Assembly: GCF_900142265.1 (NCBI RefSeq)
Contig: NZ_FRAH01000025.1
Coordinates: 1-45,865 of the forward strand
Length of the DNA: 45,865 bases
From: Anaerotignum lactatifermentans DSM 14214
Lineage (GTDB): Bacteria; Bacillota; Clostridia; Lachnospirales; Anaerotignaceae
Reading direction: 5' to 3'
The position numbers and the translations under genes were made by a program. Numbering within the stretch: position 1 is the stretch's first letter; each line of letters starts with the position of its first letter. This document shows, piece after piece, positions 1-8,578 of this stretch. The notes under the pieces are model-generated. The model did not search any database. It worked only from the letters and a program-made list of their open reading frames with translations, and was not told the DNA's origin.

Positions 1-13
1 ATATTACCGCCAA

Positions 14-262
14 ATGCTCAAACAAAAAGGAATCCGGCAAAGTATGAGCCGAAAGGGTAACTGTCTGGACAATGCTGTCATGGAAAATTTCTTTGGATTG
101 CTCAAGAGCGAACTTCTCTATCTTCAACAGTTTCAATCTATGGAACATTTCAAGCAGGAACTGGTGGAATATTTAGATTATTATAATAACCATCGAATCA
201 AAGCAAAGTTAAAGGGCTTGCCACCTGCAATTTACAGACAACAAGCCCTTCTGGCTTCTTAA
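14..262 (+). CDS. IS3-family transposase OrfB, C-terminal part
   Basis: This is the last 82 residues of an IS3/IS150-type DDE transposase (rve integrase core). The frame is open towards the window edge, so the true start lies outside. The segment [19 protein letters not shown] carries the final Glu of the DDE triad (E24 here), followed by the usual [13 protein letters not shown] region and a PPAIYR tail. The end looks intact: the stop at 260-262 lies about 40 bases before a terminal repeat. OrfB acts as an OrfAB fusion made by frameshifting in this family. Whether the missing part is intact cannot be seen. Confidence 0.93.
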   Translation: MLKQKGIRQSMSRKGNCLDNAVMENFFGLLKSELLYLQQFQSMEHFKQELVEYLDYYNNHRIKAKLKGLPPAIYRQQALLAS

Positions 263-283
263 ACAATTTTAATTTGAAAATAT

Positions 284-303
284 TGTCTAACTTTTTGGGT
301 TCA
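284..303 (+). repeat. Right terminal inverted repeat of the left IS3-family element
   Basis: Read on the minus strand, the bases begin TGAACCCAAAAAGT. This matches 11 of 14 positions of TGGACACATAAAGT at the left end of the IS at 45534. An imperfect terminal repeat about 20 bases after orfB is normal for IS3 elements. The exact outer base and any target duplication cannot be fixed because the other end of this copy is outside the window. Confidence 0.7.
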
Positions 304-378
304 GTTCATGATACAAAGGTTTCCGGCTTATTTTATTTATCTGTATTTCATTAAATTTTTTGAAATGCGTTTCCTATT

Positions 379-1200
379 TCACACTTCATTCGGTACCAAT
401 TCCACCATGACCACTTCCGGCGGATTCCAGATACGGGGCAGATTGTTTTTACAAAGTCCCCGACTTACCACCATAGTAGTTTTCTCCAGCTGATACATAC
501 CACCAGCATACTCTGGGAACCATCCCTGATTAGGCGCAAACAACCCATTCAAAATGAAGGGTATCCGCACCTGTCCCCCATGGGCATGACCAGCCGCCAC
601 TAAATCAAAGCCGCTTTCTGCATACCACTGTACCAATTCCGGGCGATGAGAAAGGAGAATGGTAAAATCATCGTCATTTCTTTCTTCTTTCACCTGTTCC
701 AATTGACTTTCCCATTCAGAAAAATCAGAAAACTTATCCGGGTCATTGACGCCAGCAATCTGGATGACGTTTCCATTCAAATCCAGCTTCGTTGTTTCTC
801 CCTCCAAAACGGTAACGCCATAAGAAGCAATCATTTCCGCGATTTTCTCATATTCTCCAGACCAATGCTCATGATTGCCAGAAACATAGAAACAAGGATA
901 TGTATTTCCAATGGCATCCAGCAGCTGCTTTGTACCGTCATGGGGCACTTCGTCATCTGCAATGTCCCCTGACAGCAGTATAGCATCAGGTTCCTGTGCC
1001 TCTAATAATGCTACCAGTTTCTCCTGATTCTCACCGTAAATGGTGCTGTGCAGATCTGTAACCACTGCCAGACGGACTGGAGATGTAATTTTCGAAGATT
1101 CCAGCTTGTATATCTGGACTTTCAAATGGGTCTGCAATGCAGAAGCCAGTATGCCAATGACAAGCACACCTGCCAGCAGAAAAATCCCTTTCTTTTTCAT
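379..1200 (-). CDS. Membrane-anchored metallophosphoesterase (YkuE/YaeI-like)
   Basis: Calcineurin-like phosphoesterase of 273 residues. One hydrophobic segment (about residues 5-22) suggests an N-terminal membrane anchor with the catalytic domain outside the cytoplasm. Dinuclear metal motifs are complete and in order: DLH (49-51), GDI (78-80), GNHEH (108-112), SHRPE (184-188) and GHAHGG (204-209). YkuE-type family members act on phosphomonoesters or lipid-linked substrates such as UDP-diacylglucosamine; the substrate here is unknown. GAAAGGAG just upstream supports the start. It follows the isochorismatase-family gene by 39 bases, so the two are probably co-transcribed. Confidence 0.9.
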   Translation of the reverse strand: MKKKGIFLLAGVLVIGILASALQTHLKVQIYKLESSKITSPVRLAVVTDLHSTIYGENQEKLVALLEAQEPDAILLSGDIADDEVPHDGTKQLLDAIGNTYPCFYVSGNHEHWSGEYEKIAEMIASYGVTVLEGETTKLDLNGNVIQIAGVNDPDKFSDFSEWESQLEQVKEERNDDDFTILLSHRPELVQWYAESGFDLVAAGHAHGGQVRIPFILNGLFAPNQGWFPEYAGGMYQLEKTTMVVSRGLCKNNLPRIWNPPEVVMVELVPNEV

Positions 1201-1239
1201 ACGAAACTCCTTTCACCGCCCCCATTTTACCCCTGTTTT

Positions 1240-1890
1240 TTATTCCGGTGCTGTTTCGTCCGCTTCCACTCGATCTCTCACTTCCTGCACCACGTTTTTC
1301 ATGACAACGCCTTCTTTCAGGAAGGTTTCCGCATCCAACACCGTTGCGCCGATAAATGCCATATCCTCCATATTGGCTTTCTGTACCGCTTCACTTCTGG
1401 AAGAACAGCAATCCTCAATGATTGCCACATTATAGTCCAGAGATAACCCATCATAGCAGGTTGCACGGATACAGTTTGGTGTAGTAGTCCCTGTCAGAAT
1501 CACCGTATCCACCCGCAGTCTGCGCAGAATCAAATCCAGTTCTGTCTGGAAAAATGCAGAGAATCTAGGCTTGATGATGGTATAATCCCCTGCCTGTGGT
1601 GTAAAAGCTTCCGGCACTTCAATGGAGCAGTCCCCGGTGCTGTTCGGTGCCAGACAGCGTCCCCCTGCCAGCCAGTTGTCATAACGGCATGCTTCCACAT
1701 CGCTGCCGTCTTTCCGGTAAATGCGGTTCACAAAGAAAACGGGAATTTTTCTGTTTCTCGCTTCGGCGATGACCTTTGCCAATGCAGGCACCGTATCTGC
1801 CGCCTGTTTGATGTAAAGCGGAGAGTTTTCGTTCAAAAATCCTTCTTCCATATCAATAACAACCAATGCTGGTTTGATTTCCTGTGACAT
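1240..1890 (-). CDS. Isochorismatase-family cysteine hydrolase
   Basis: Protein of 216 residues with the family catalytic triad visible: D13 (in VVIDMEEGFL), K107 (in IIKPRFSAF) and C140 (in TTTPNCIRATCYDG), preceded by the usual cis-peptide region. The family hydrolyses amides such as nicotinamide, or ureido and carbamoyl compounds, and also isochorismate. Without the metal-binding histidines of true nicotinamidases being clear, I leave the substrate open. Start is supported by GAAGGG 7 bases upstream. It is first in a two-gene unit with the metallophosphoesterase and divergent from the ABC transporter genes. Confidence 0.88.
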   Translation of the reverse strand: MSQEIKPALVVIDMEEGFLNENSPLYIKQAADTVPALAKVIAEARNRKIPVFFVNRIYRKDGSDVEACRYDNWLAGGRCLAPNSTGDCSIEVPEAFTPQAGDYTIIKPRFSAFFQTELDLILRRLRVDTVILTGTTTPNCIRATCYDGLSLDYNVAIIEDCCSSRSEAVQKANMEDMAFIGATVLDAETFLKEGVVMKNVVQEVRDRVEADETAPE

Positions 1891-2005
1891 AAAATCCCTT
1901 CTTTCATTTTTTCAAAAGTATACCACAGTTTTTTACAGTAGGAAAGGCACCTTTTGTCCCTGCCTCCATAGTATAAACATATAATTTGCAAAGGAGGTCT
2001 TCCCA
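1891..2005. promoter_or_regulatory. Divergent intergenic region, hydrolase / ABC transporter
   Basis: On the minus strand an extended -10 box, TGGTATACT, lies about 30 bases before the hydrolase start with only a weak -35. On the plus strand an AAGGAGG ribosome site (1991-1997) precedes a TTG start by 8 bases; AT-rich TATAAA (1972-1977) is nearby but lacks a convincing -35. No riboswitch-like structure is evident. Confidence 0.45.
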
Positions 2006-2752
2006 TTGCGCCCCATGCTTTCTCTGCATGATGTCACCCTCAGTTATCACAGTCTCAGTGGCGAAACGAAGGCCGTTTCCCATCTGTCTTTTTCCGTGGA
2101 GGAAGGGGAATTTGTCACCATTGTTGGTCCCAGCGGCTGCGGTAAATCCTCCATATTATCCATGCTGGCTGGACTGATTCCCCCTTCATCCGGCAGTCTT
2201 TCCGTCAACGGCAACATCGGCTACATGCTGCAAAAAGACCATCTGCTGGAATGGCGTACCATCCGCCGCAATGCCCAATTGGGATTGGAACTGCAAGGCA
2301 AACTGACGCCGGAAAATATCGCTTTTGTGGATCACATGCTGGATCAATACGGCTTAGGCGATTTCAAAGACCGTTTTCCCTCTGAACTTTCCGGCGGCAT
2401 GCGCCAACGGGCTGCCCTGATTCGTACCCTTGCTGTCCGCCCAGATATTCTGTTGCTGGATGAGCCTTTTTCCGCACTGGATTATCAGACCAGACTGTCT
2501 GTGGCAGACGAAATCGGCACCATCATCCGCAAAGAAGGAAAAACAGCCCTTCTGGTGAGCCACGACATTTCCGAAGCCATCAGCCTTTCCGACCGCGTCA
2601 TCGTGTTATCTGGTCGTCCCGCGCGGCTGAAAAAAATCCACACCATTTCCCTTTCCGTGGAAAACCGTACCCCCATGAAAGCCCGGGAAGCCCCGGAATT
2701 CCGAGAATATTTCAATCAAATCTGGAAGGAGCTGGATGTCCATGTGGCGTGA
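2006..2752 (+). CDS. ABC transporter ATPase, nitrate/sulfonate/taurine (SsuB/TauB) type
   Basis: Nucleotide-binding subunit of 248 residues. Visible motifs: Walker A GPSGCGKSS, Q-loop MLQKDHLLEW, signature LSGGMRQRAALIR, Walker B ILLLDEPFSALD and H-loop LVSHDISEA. The LLEWRT and short C-terminal layout match the SsuB/TauB/NrtD group, which energises uptake of small organic anions or thiamine precursors. The start is TTG: AAGGAGG sits exactly 8 bases before it, whereas the ATG at 2015 is 17 bases away. It overlaps the permease gene. No periplasmic-type binding protein is encoded alongside, so the substrate is unknown. Confidence 0.9.
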   Translation: MRPMLSLHDVTLSYHSLSGETKAVSHLSFSVEEGEFVTIVGPSGCGKSSILSMLAGLIPPSSGSLSVNGNIGYMLQKDHLLEWRTIRRNAQLGLELQGKLTPENIAFVDHMLDQYGLGDFKDRFPSELSGGMRQRAALIRTLAVRPDILLLDEPFSALDYQTRLSVADEIGTIIRKEGKTALLVSHDISEAISLSDRVIVLSGRPARLKKIHTISLSVENRTPMKAREAPEFREYFNQIWKELDVHVA

Positions 2753-3560
2753 AATCAAACGACCTCCCGTTTCTGCCCAGCAGACTGCCTTTCTGCGTCG
2801 TCTGAAACTGCGGCGTTATACCATCTACACCATACAGATTTTGCTGTTGGTTGGCTTTTTCCTCTTGTGGGAAGTGGCTGCCCGAAAAGGCTGGGTAGAT
2901 GCCTTTCTGTTCAGCCAGCCCACAGAAATCTGGGCGACCGCTGTGGAAATGGCAGAAAACGGTATGCTTTGGAAACACATCGGCGTTACGTTGGCAGAAA
3001 CTGTTGCCGGCTTTGTGCTGGGCACCATTCTCGGTACACTGACTGCCATACTGCTCTGGTGGAACCGGATGATTTCCGATGTAGCAGAGCCCTATCTGGT
3101 GGTTCTCAACGCTTTGCCCAAAACAGCCCTTGCCCCAATCATCATTGTCTGGCTTGGCAACGGCAAAACTTCCATCATCGTTGTGGCACTGCTCACATCT
3201 GTCATTGTTACCATCATGACTGTTCTCAACGGATTTTTACAGACCGACGAGGAAAAAATCAAACTCATCCGCATTTTTGGCGGCGGAAAATGGCAGATTC
3301 TGAAAAAAGTCGTATTTCCTGCCAATATTCCCTGTATGGTCAACGCTTTGAAAATCAACGTGGGTCTTTCCTTTGTGGGCGTGATCGTCGGGGAATTTCT
3401 GGTGGCACAGGCAGGTCTTGGCTTTCTCATTATCTACGGAAGCCAGGTTTTCAAACTCTCTTGGGTTCTCATGAGTGTTGTCATTCTCTCTATTTTGGCA
3501 GCACTTCTTTACGAAGCCATCAATCTGTTGGAAAAACGTATACTGAAAAAACGCCTTTGA
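2742..3560 (+). CDS. ABC transporter permease, SsuC/TauC type
   Basis: Inner-membrane permease of about 272 residues with an N-terminal helix (KIQILLLVGFFLLW region) and a BPD_transp_1 domain. The EAA loop can be read as NGFLQTDEEKIKLIRIFGG, the typical ATPase contact of this family. Two ATGs are possible: 2736 and 2742. AAGGAG (2726-2731) is 4 bases from the first and 10 from the second, so I choose 2742. The gene overlaps the end of the ATPase gene, indicating translational coupling, and is followed by a strong terminator. It closes the operon, leaving the transporter without a local binding protein. Confidence 0.9.
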   Translation: MWREIKRPPVSAQQTAFLRRLKLRRYTIYTIQILLLVGFFLLWEVAARKGWVDAFLFSQPTEIWATAVEMAENGMLWKHIGVTLAETVAGFVLGTILGTLTAILLWWNRMISDVAEPYLVVLNALPKTALAPIIIVWLGNGKTSIIVVALLTSVIVTIMTVLNGFLQTDEEKIKLIRIFGGGKWQILKKVVFPANIPCMVNALKINVGLSFVGVIVGEFLVAQAGLGFLIIYGSQVFKLSWVLMSVVILSILAALLYEAINLLEKRILKKRL

Positions 3561-3564
3561 CAAA

Positions 3565-3597
3565 AAAAGACCGAACCTATAAAGATTCGGTCTTTTT
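3565..3597. terminator. Bidirectional intrinsic terminator
   Basis: Stem AAAAGACCGAA / TTCGGTCTTTTT with a short loop, with T-runs on both strands. It separates the convergent permease gene and the small acidic membrane protein gene. Confidence 0.85.
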
Positions 3598-3601
3598 ATT
3601 T

Positions 3602-3898
3602 TTATTCGTCTTCCGCTACAATCCGCATCACAAAGCCTTCTTCATCGTCTTTGTGATCTTCTTCGAAATCTTCTTCAAAATCATCCTCAGACAGTTCCAA
3701 TACAAACCGCACTGCTGTCAAGCATGCTGTCACCAGAAAAATCAGAGAACTGATGATCATAATGGGTTTTTTCCGTTCTTTTTTTACTGTCAGACCCAGC
3801 ATCACCCCAAAAGCGCAAACACAGGTTTTGATCAGTGCCATGTCTTTCCAGTCGCATTCCAGCACATAATCATTCAAAAATGTTGCCAACTTTTTCAT
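3602..3898 (-). CDS. Small two-helix membrane protein with acidic tail, function unknown
   Basis: Protein of 98 residues: a short amphipathic start with the pattern ECDWKDMALIK, two predicted membrane helices (about residues 20-37 and 45-68), then a very acidic tail (DDFEEDFEEDHKDDEE). Proteins opening with a similar VxECDWKD...K pattern occur in Clostridia and are sometimes labelled permease of phosphate ABC transporter; I recall this only loosely and it does not establish function. The gene starts 17 bases after apbE with AAAGGCGGG as ribosome site, so it is the second gene of the apbE unit. Confidence 0.7.
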   Translation of the reverse strand: MKKLATFLNDYVLECDWKDMALIKTCVCAFGVMLGLTVKKERKKPIMIISSLIFLVTACLTAVRFVLELSEDDFEEDFEEDHKDDEEGFVMRIVAEDE

Positions 3899-3915
3899 AA
3901 CATACCCGCCTTTCT

Positions 3916-4989
3916 TTATCTTGTCACCGTTTCATATGTAAAATCATTGTCCTGTCCCTCAAAAGTGAACTGATCCGCAATCCCTTCTGTGGCAATGACT
4001 TTCCCATCTTCCGTTACAAAAATTGCTTCAAAATCATCACTCTGCCGCCATAATTCCACTGCGCGGTCATAGCCCATAACAAAAAGGGCTGTAGAAAGGG
4101 CATCGGCTTTTGTGCCGTTTTCCGAAATGATAGTCACAGAAAGCAGACCGCTGTCGGAAGGATATCCCATAGCAGGGTCGATGATGTGATGGTACCGTTT
4201 GCCGTCCTGATCGAAGTACCGCTGGTATCCGCCAGATGTAATGACAGAACAGTCAGATACTTCCACCAAGCCTACATAATCCTCTGTATTTAAGGGGTTT
4301 TCCACGGCTATTTTCCAAGGATTTCCGTCGGGTTTATTGCCGATGGCGGAAATATTGCCGCCAAGCCAGATCAAGGCGGATTCCACGCCTTCTTCTTTCA
4401 TAAGTTTTGTGACTGCATCAGAAGTGTAGCCTTTGGCAATACCGCCCAAATCTACTGCCATACCTTCTTTTGCCAGATACGCCGTCTGGTCTTCTTCAGA
4501 AAGTATCACACTGTCGTTATCCACCAGAGGCATCAGTGCATCCAGTTCCGCCTGGGTAGGCACATGATGTTCTTCCTCTGTAAATCCCCACGCCTTCACC
4601 ACAGGGGAAATGGTCATATCATAACATCCATTTGTCAACTCTTCCATTTCCTTAGCGGTTTTCAGCAGATACATGGTATCCTCAGAAACCGGCACCGCTT
4701 GTTTTCCTGCATTGGCATTGAGCTGTGCAATTTCGCTGTCCTCCATGGTCACAGAAAGCAAACGTTCCAGTCTGCGGATTTCCTGTTCCGCGTCTGTCAT
4801 GATCTGTTCGCCATTCTCATGGTACACCGTAAATGTCATGATGGTATCCATGGCAAAAGTGGTGGCTTCGTGGCGATTTTCCTCTTTCGCCTGAGCAAGC
4901 ATTTGCTGTGCCTGTTCTCGTTTTTCCGAGCAGCCTCCCAGTATAAATACAGATGCCAGCACAAGGGCTGCTGTTTTTTTCCAATTCAT
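3916..4989 (-). CDS. apbE: FAD:protein FMN transferase, lipoprotein
   Basis: ApbE of 357 residues. It attaches FMN covalently, from FAD, to Thr/Ser of target proteins on the outer face of the membrane (for example RnfG/RnfD, NqrB/C and FMN-binding domains). A signal peptide ending in the lipobox LGGC gives Cys20 as lipid anchor. Family motifs: AMDTIMTF, DLGGIAKGYTSDAV, SGGYQRYF, HHIIDPAMGYP and the Mg-binding ADALSTALFVMG. It has its own promoter and a terminator separates it from the upstream antiporter operon. No obvious flavinylation target is encoded in the window, so the target is elsewhere or unrecognised. Confidence 0.95.
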   Translation of the reverse strand: MNWKKTAALVLASVFILGGCSEKREQAQQMLAQAKEENRHEATTFAMDTIMTFTVYHENGEQIMTDAEQEIRRLERLLSVTMEDSEIAQLNANAGKQAVPVSEDTMYLLKTAKEMEELTNGCYDMTISPVVKAWGFTEEEHHVPTQAELDALMPLVDNDSVILSEEDQTAYLAKEGMAVDLGGIAKGYTSDAVTKLMKEEGVESALIWLGGNISAIGNKPDGNPWKIAVENPLNTEDYVGLVEVSDCSVITSGGYQRYFDQDGKRYHHIIDPAMGYPSDSGLLSVTIISENGTKADALSTALFVMGYDRAVELWRQSDDFEAIFVTEDGKVIATEGIADQFTFEGQDNDFTYETVTR

Positions 4990-5028
4990 GTATGTTCGTT
5001 CTCCTTTTGTATGACTTGTTCTAATTTT

Positions 5029-5057
5029 ATTTTACATAGCAAAAAGCTTCCTGTCAA
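5029..5057 (-). promoter_or_regulatory. sigma-A type promoter of apbE
   Basis: On the minus strand: TTGACA (5052-5057), 17-base spacer, TAAAAT (5029-5034). AAAAGGAG follows at 5001-5008, 11 bases from the apbE ATG. Confidence 0.8.
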
Positions 5058-5063
5058 ATAACG

Positions 5064-5112
5064 AAAAAAAGATAGATGTCCCGAGAATCCCCCGTTTCAT
5101 CTATCTTTTTTA
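5064..5112. terminator. Terminator of the antiporter operon
   Basis: Perfect stem AAAAAAAGATAGATG / CATCTATCTTTTTT around a C-rich loop, two bases after the stop of the last antiporter gene. It insulates that operon from apbE. Confidence 0.85.
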
Positions 5113-5113
5113 T

Positions 5114-7066
5114 TTAAATCAAAATATAAAGCATGGCAATGGCAAGACCGATACCAATCATCAGCAGGCTTCGTGCAAAGCCTTCCCGGTAAACGGTTTT
5201 GTCTGTTTCCCCATCGGTATAAGCAGAGAAATACTTATCTTCTGGAGGAATGACTCTTGCGTTGTCGCTGTTAAAGATTGCCATACGCAGCAGGGAAATA
5301 AACCCATCTGTCAAAGTACCTGCCAATCTTGCGAAGAAACCACCGATAAAAGGCAGTACCCCCAGCAGCAGCGGACGGTATACCTTTTCTTCCAGATTCA
5401 GCCATGCAGGCCAACGATCCAGATAAACGGTTTCGCCATCTTCGTTTTCCCGCATCAAAACGGTACGGACAAAAAGGAAGTACACAGCCGCGCCTACAAT
5501 GAGGGAAATGACTGCGCCTTTCAAGTTCACCCAAGCGAAGTATTCCACTGCGTGATCTGGTGCATGGGCACCCAGGAATGTGACACCAACAGCGGAAATA
5601 CGATCCTGTGTCAGATGCGGCAGCATGCCGCACACAGGCAGTGCCAATGCGCACAATGCCAAAATCACTTTATTCACAGGGTTCAAATAAGCCCCCTGTT
5701 TCTGTACCGGTAAGGGATGGCTGTTTTTCTCTACAAAAACAGCAACAAAAATCTTTGTCATGTACGCCAGTGTCAAACCGCCGGCAAAAAGGAACAGATA
5801 TTCCACTGTTTTCATATAGAACACAGACTGTCCCGCTTCTTCCAGAATATGAATATACTCCACAATACTTTCATGAAGCAGTGTTTTGCTGACATAGCCA
5901 TTCCAAAGAGGAATCCCGCCGATACCCAAAAGTGCCATAAGAAATACCACTTTCAGCAGCAGTTTATCCCGTCCAAAACCTTTGATTTTATTCAAATCCA
6001 ATTCGTGCAGGTTCATAAATACCACGCCTGCGGACAGGAACAGCACCAGTTTCAGCATGGAATGGTTGATAAAGTGCAGCAATGTACCGGAAGCCGCAAG
6101 GGCGTTATGTTCGCCCAAAACACCCTGCATGGCAATACCCACCATCATAAAACCAATCTGGGACATGGAAGAACACGCCAATGTCCGTTTCAGGTTGATA
6201 GAGAACAGTGCCAGAATTGCACCCATGAGCATGGTAATCATACCAAGAATGAGCATGAAATTTCCCCAAGGGGCATCATGGAAAAAGATCTTCGCAGTAA
6301 TCATCATGATGCCGAACACACCGGTCTTTGTCAGCAGACAGGACAGCAGTGCGCTGGCAGGAGCAGGCGCCAATGTATAGGCATTGGGCAGCCAGATATG
6401 CAGGGGGAATAACCCTGCTTTTGCCGCAAAGCCGAAGAACACCAGAACACCGATGCCATAGAAGGCAGATTTATCTGTCTGCTGCGCCATAAACTGCTGC
6501 AGCAGATCCATCTGCAAAGTACCTGTTTTCTGATAGAGCATGAACAGCCCCATAAGTGTCACCAAGCCCCCCAGCACTGCCACAGCCAGATAGGTGTGAG
6601 CAGCCCGGATAGCTTCTTTTGTTTCGTCGTGCATAACCATAACAAAAGAAGTAAAGGACATGATTTCGAAGAAAATAAATGTAGTAAAGAAATCGGCAGA
6701 GAGGAAAATCCCCATGGTTGCCCCTTCTGTCAGCAGCATAAACAGATAATACCGATTGCGATTTCTGTCCTGCTGGAAATATTCTTTGGAATAAATGGTG
6801 GTAATGAGCCAGATAGCCCCAGTCAGTACCGCCAGAATGACTTGCAGTCCGCCGCCGGCAAAGAGCAGCCCCAGACCACAGATACCTGCTTCCTGAAAGA
6901 CTTCTTCTTTGCCAATAAGCAGCAGTGATGCGCCGAATGTCAGGAGGGTTACCAGCATTGCCCAGTAATCTCTGGCGTTTTTATTCTTTCTGCCAATGAT
7001 ATAGCCGATGATACCGCCCAGCATAGGGAAGAAAACCAAAAATGGCAATATGATTGAATGATTCAT
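5114..7066 (-). CDS. Antiporter-type subunit, NuoL/MrpA-N-like (complex I subunit 5 family)
   Basis: The largest antiporter-like protein of the operon, 650 residues and about 16 membrane helices, with a NuoL-like C-terminal extension containing a soluble stretch (PPEDKYFSAYTDGETDKTVY) and a last helix. Channel residues are kept: Glu in FFEIMSF, Lys in AAKAGLFPLHIWLP, and Lys in NGYVSKTLL. Family members translocate H+ or Na+ in complex I, Mrp antiporters and membrane-bound hydrogenases. AGGAGGGG precedes the ATG. It is the last gene of the operon, 15 bases after the neighbouring subunit gene, and is followed by a terminator. It is much shorter than MrpA (about 800 residues), because the MbhD and MbhE parts are encoded separately here. 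Confidence 0.9.
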   Translation of the reverse strand: MNHSIILPFLVFFPMLGGIIGYIIGRKNKNARDYWAMLVTLLTFGASLLLIGKEEVFQEAGICGLGLLFAGGGLQVILAVLTGAIWLITTIYSKEYFQQDRNRNRYYLFMLLTEGATMGIFLSADFFTTFIFFEIMSFTSFVMVMHDETKEAIRAAHTYLAVAVLGGLVTLMGLFMLYQKTGTLQMDLLQQFMAQQTDKSAFYGIGVLVFFGFAAKAGLFPLHIWLPNAYTLAPAPASALLSCLLTKTGVFGIMMITAKIFFHDAPWGNFMLILGMITMLMGAILALFSINLKRTLACSSMSQIGFMMVGIAMQGVLGEHNALAASGTLLHFINHSMLKLVLFLSAGVVFMNLHELDLNKIKGFGRDKLLLKVVFLMALLGIGGIPLWNGYVSKTLLHESIVEYIHILEEAGQSVFYMKTVEYLFLFAGGLTLAYMTKIFVAVFVEKNSHPLPVQKQGAYLNPVNKVILALCALALPVCGMLPHLTQDRISAVGVTFLGAHAPDHAVEYFAWVNLKGAVISLIVGAAVYFLFVRTVLMRENEDGETVYLDRWPAWLNLEEKVYRPLLLGVLPFIGGFFARLAGTLTDGFISLLRMAIFNSDNARVIPPEDKYFSAYTDGETDKTVYREGFARSLLMIGIGLAIAMLYILI

Positions 7067-7081
7067 TTTTTCTCCCCTCCT

Positions 7082-8560
7082 TTAGTTCAAGTGCATAACA
7101 ACACGCTGCAAAGCTTCCATCAAAGGTCCCGGTGTAAATGCCAGCACCAGAGATGCGATGGTCAGTATAATCAAGGGACCTTTCATATACCAGTTCGGGT
7201 CTTGGACATGGTCATAATATCCTTCTGGGTACTCCTTATTTCTAGGGAAGTACGCCCGCACCACAATATAAAACACATACAGAGCTGTCAACAATGCGGA
7301 AATAATCAGCGCCAAAATTCCCAGATAGGATACAGGATTTCCGCCCTGCACTGCCGCCGTTGCCAATGCCCATTTACTGTGGAATCCTGCAAAAGGCGGA
7401 ATACCTACCAGCCCAATGCCCGTAATGGTCATGGCTGCAAATGTGACAGGCATCAGTCTGCCAAAGCCTTCCACTTCGTACAGGTATTCCCGATGGGTCT
7501 TATACAGCACCGCACCGGCTGTAAAGAACAGTGTAATTTTCAGTACCGCGTGGTAAATCATGTGCATCAATGCCGCCGCCAGTCCCAGAGGCGTCATCAG
7601 CGCAATACCGAAAATGATATAAGACAGATTAGATACTGTAGAATACGCAAATCTTCTCTTGATATGGGGCGTCCGCAGAGCAACTGTGGAACCAAATACA
7701 ATGGTGATAGCTGCTGCTACCAGCATCACATTCTGTGCCACGGTACCCACCAGAAAATCTGTGCCAAAGCTGTAATACGTCAGACGGATGATGGCAAAGA
7801 TACCGGATTTTACGACAGCTACCGCATGGAGCAGCGCTGTAACAGGTGTCGGTGCCACAGATGCTTTTGGCAGCCAACGATACAGCGGGAAAACTGCCGC
7901 TTTGACGCCAAAACCGAAGAATGCCGCAATGAATACCAGCTGCAATGTGGTTTCATGGCCTGCTACCAGAATGGGATTGAGCACCCCACCCGGTACAAAG
8001 TCGATGGATGTACCATAGCAGTACACAAATACAAAGCCGATGAACGCCAATGCCGCACCGAACATCATGTAAAGAATATACATCTTTCCGGCGTGTCTTG
8101 CCTTGTTGTCCATGGCGTGCATAACCAAAGGTAATGTAACCAGTGTCAAAAATTCATAGAATAAGTACATGGTCAGGAAGTTACCGGAAAAGGCAATCCC
8201 CAGTACCACGCCAAAGGTCATGGTGAAGAATGCAAAAAACCGGTCTTCGTGTCCTTCGTGGGTCATGTATTCAAACCCGTAAATGGTGGTCAGAATCCAA
8301 AGGATAGATACCATGGTGCCAAATACCTTGGACAGACCATCCATCCGCAGTTCCAAGGACAGCTTATCGCTGAAATGGAACAGTGTAAACGCATCTGCCT
8401 TTCCGCTCCAGATGGCGAACAGGGCAAAAATTGCGTTCAAAACCACAATGGTCAAAACCCATTGTTCTCGTTGTTTTCTTTCCTTGAATTTTACCGGCAG
8501 CAGACAAATTCCCGCAAGAATCGGAAAGAATACCGGTAAAACCGTAATCAATGCGCCCAT
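7082..8560 (-). CDS. Antiporter-type subunit, MrpD/NuoM-like (third copy in operon)
   Basis: Proton-conducting membrane subunit of 492 residues and about 14 helices. Key residues are present: Glu in LFYEFLTL, Lys in GVKAAVFPLYRWLP, and Lys in AGFHSKWAL. GAAAAGGTGGG lies before the ATG. It is one of three MrpD/NuoM-like genes in a row and is clearly diverged from its neighbours rather than a recent duplicate: the WLPKASVAPTPVTALL segment differs from WLPTAHPVAPSPASAV in the next copy. Role inferred: one ion channel of a multi-subunit antiporter complex. Confidence 0.9.
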   Translation of the reverse strand: MGALITVLPVFFPILAGICLLPVKFKERKQREQWVLTIVVLNAIFALFAIWSGKADAFTLFHFSDKLSLELRMDGLSKVFGTMVSILWILTTIYGFEYMTHEGHEDRFFAFFTMTFGVVLGIAFSGNFLTMYLFYEFLTLVTLPLVMHAMDNKARHAGKMYILYMMFGAALAFIGFVFVYCYGTSIDFVPGGVLNPILVAGHETTLQLVFIAAFFGFGVKAAVFPLYRWLPKASVAPTPVTALLHAVAVVKSGIFAIIRLTYYSFGTDFLVGTVAQNVMLVAAAITIVFGSTVALRTPHIKRRFAYSTVSNLSYIIFGIALMTPLGLAAALMHMIYHAVLKITLFFTAGAVLYKTHREYLYEVEGFGRLMPVTFAAMTITGIGLVGIPPFAGFHSKWALATAAVQGGNPVSYLGILALIISALLTALYVFYIVVRAYFPRNKEYPEGYYDHVQDPNWYMKGPLIILTIASLVLAFTPGPLMEALQRVVMHLN

Positions 8561-8578
8561 ATTGTTCCCACCTTTTCT

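Noticed and set aside
1973-1990. TATAAT at 1980-1985 as promoter of the ABC genes
   Set aside because: It abuts the ribosome site, leaving no room for a leader, and lacks a -35.
2867-3973. 368-codon plus-strand frame overlapping the permease
   Set aside because: Overlaps the real permease and a terminator, no initiation signal, composition typical of an alternative frame.
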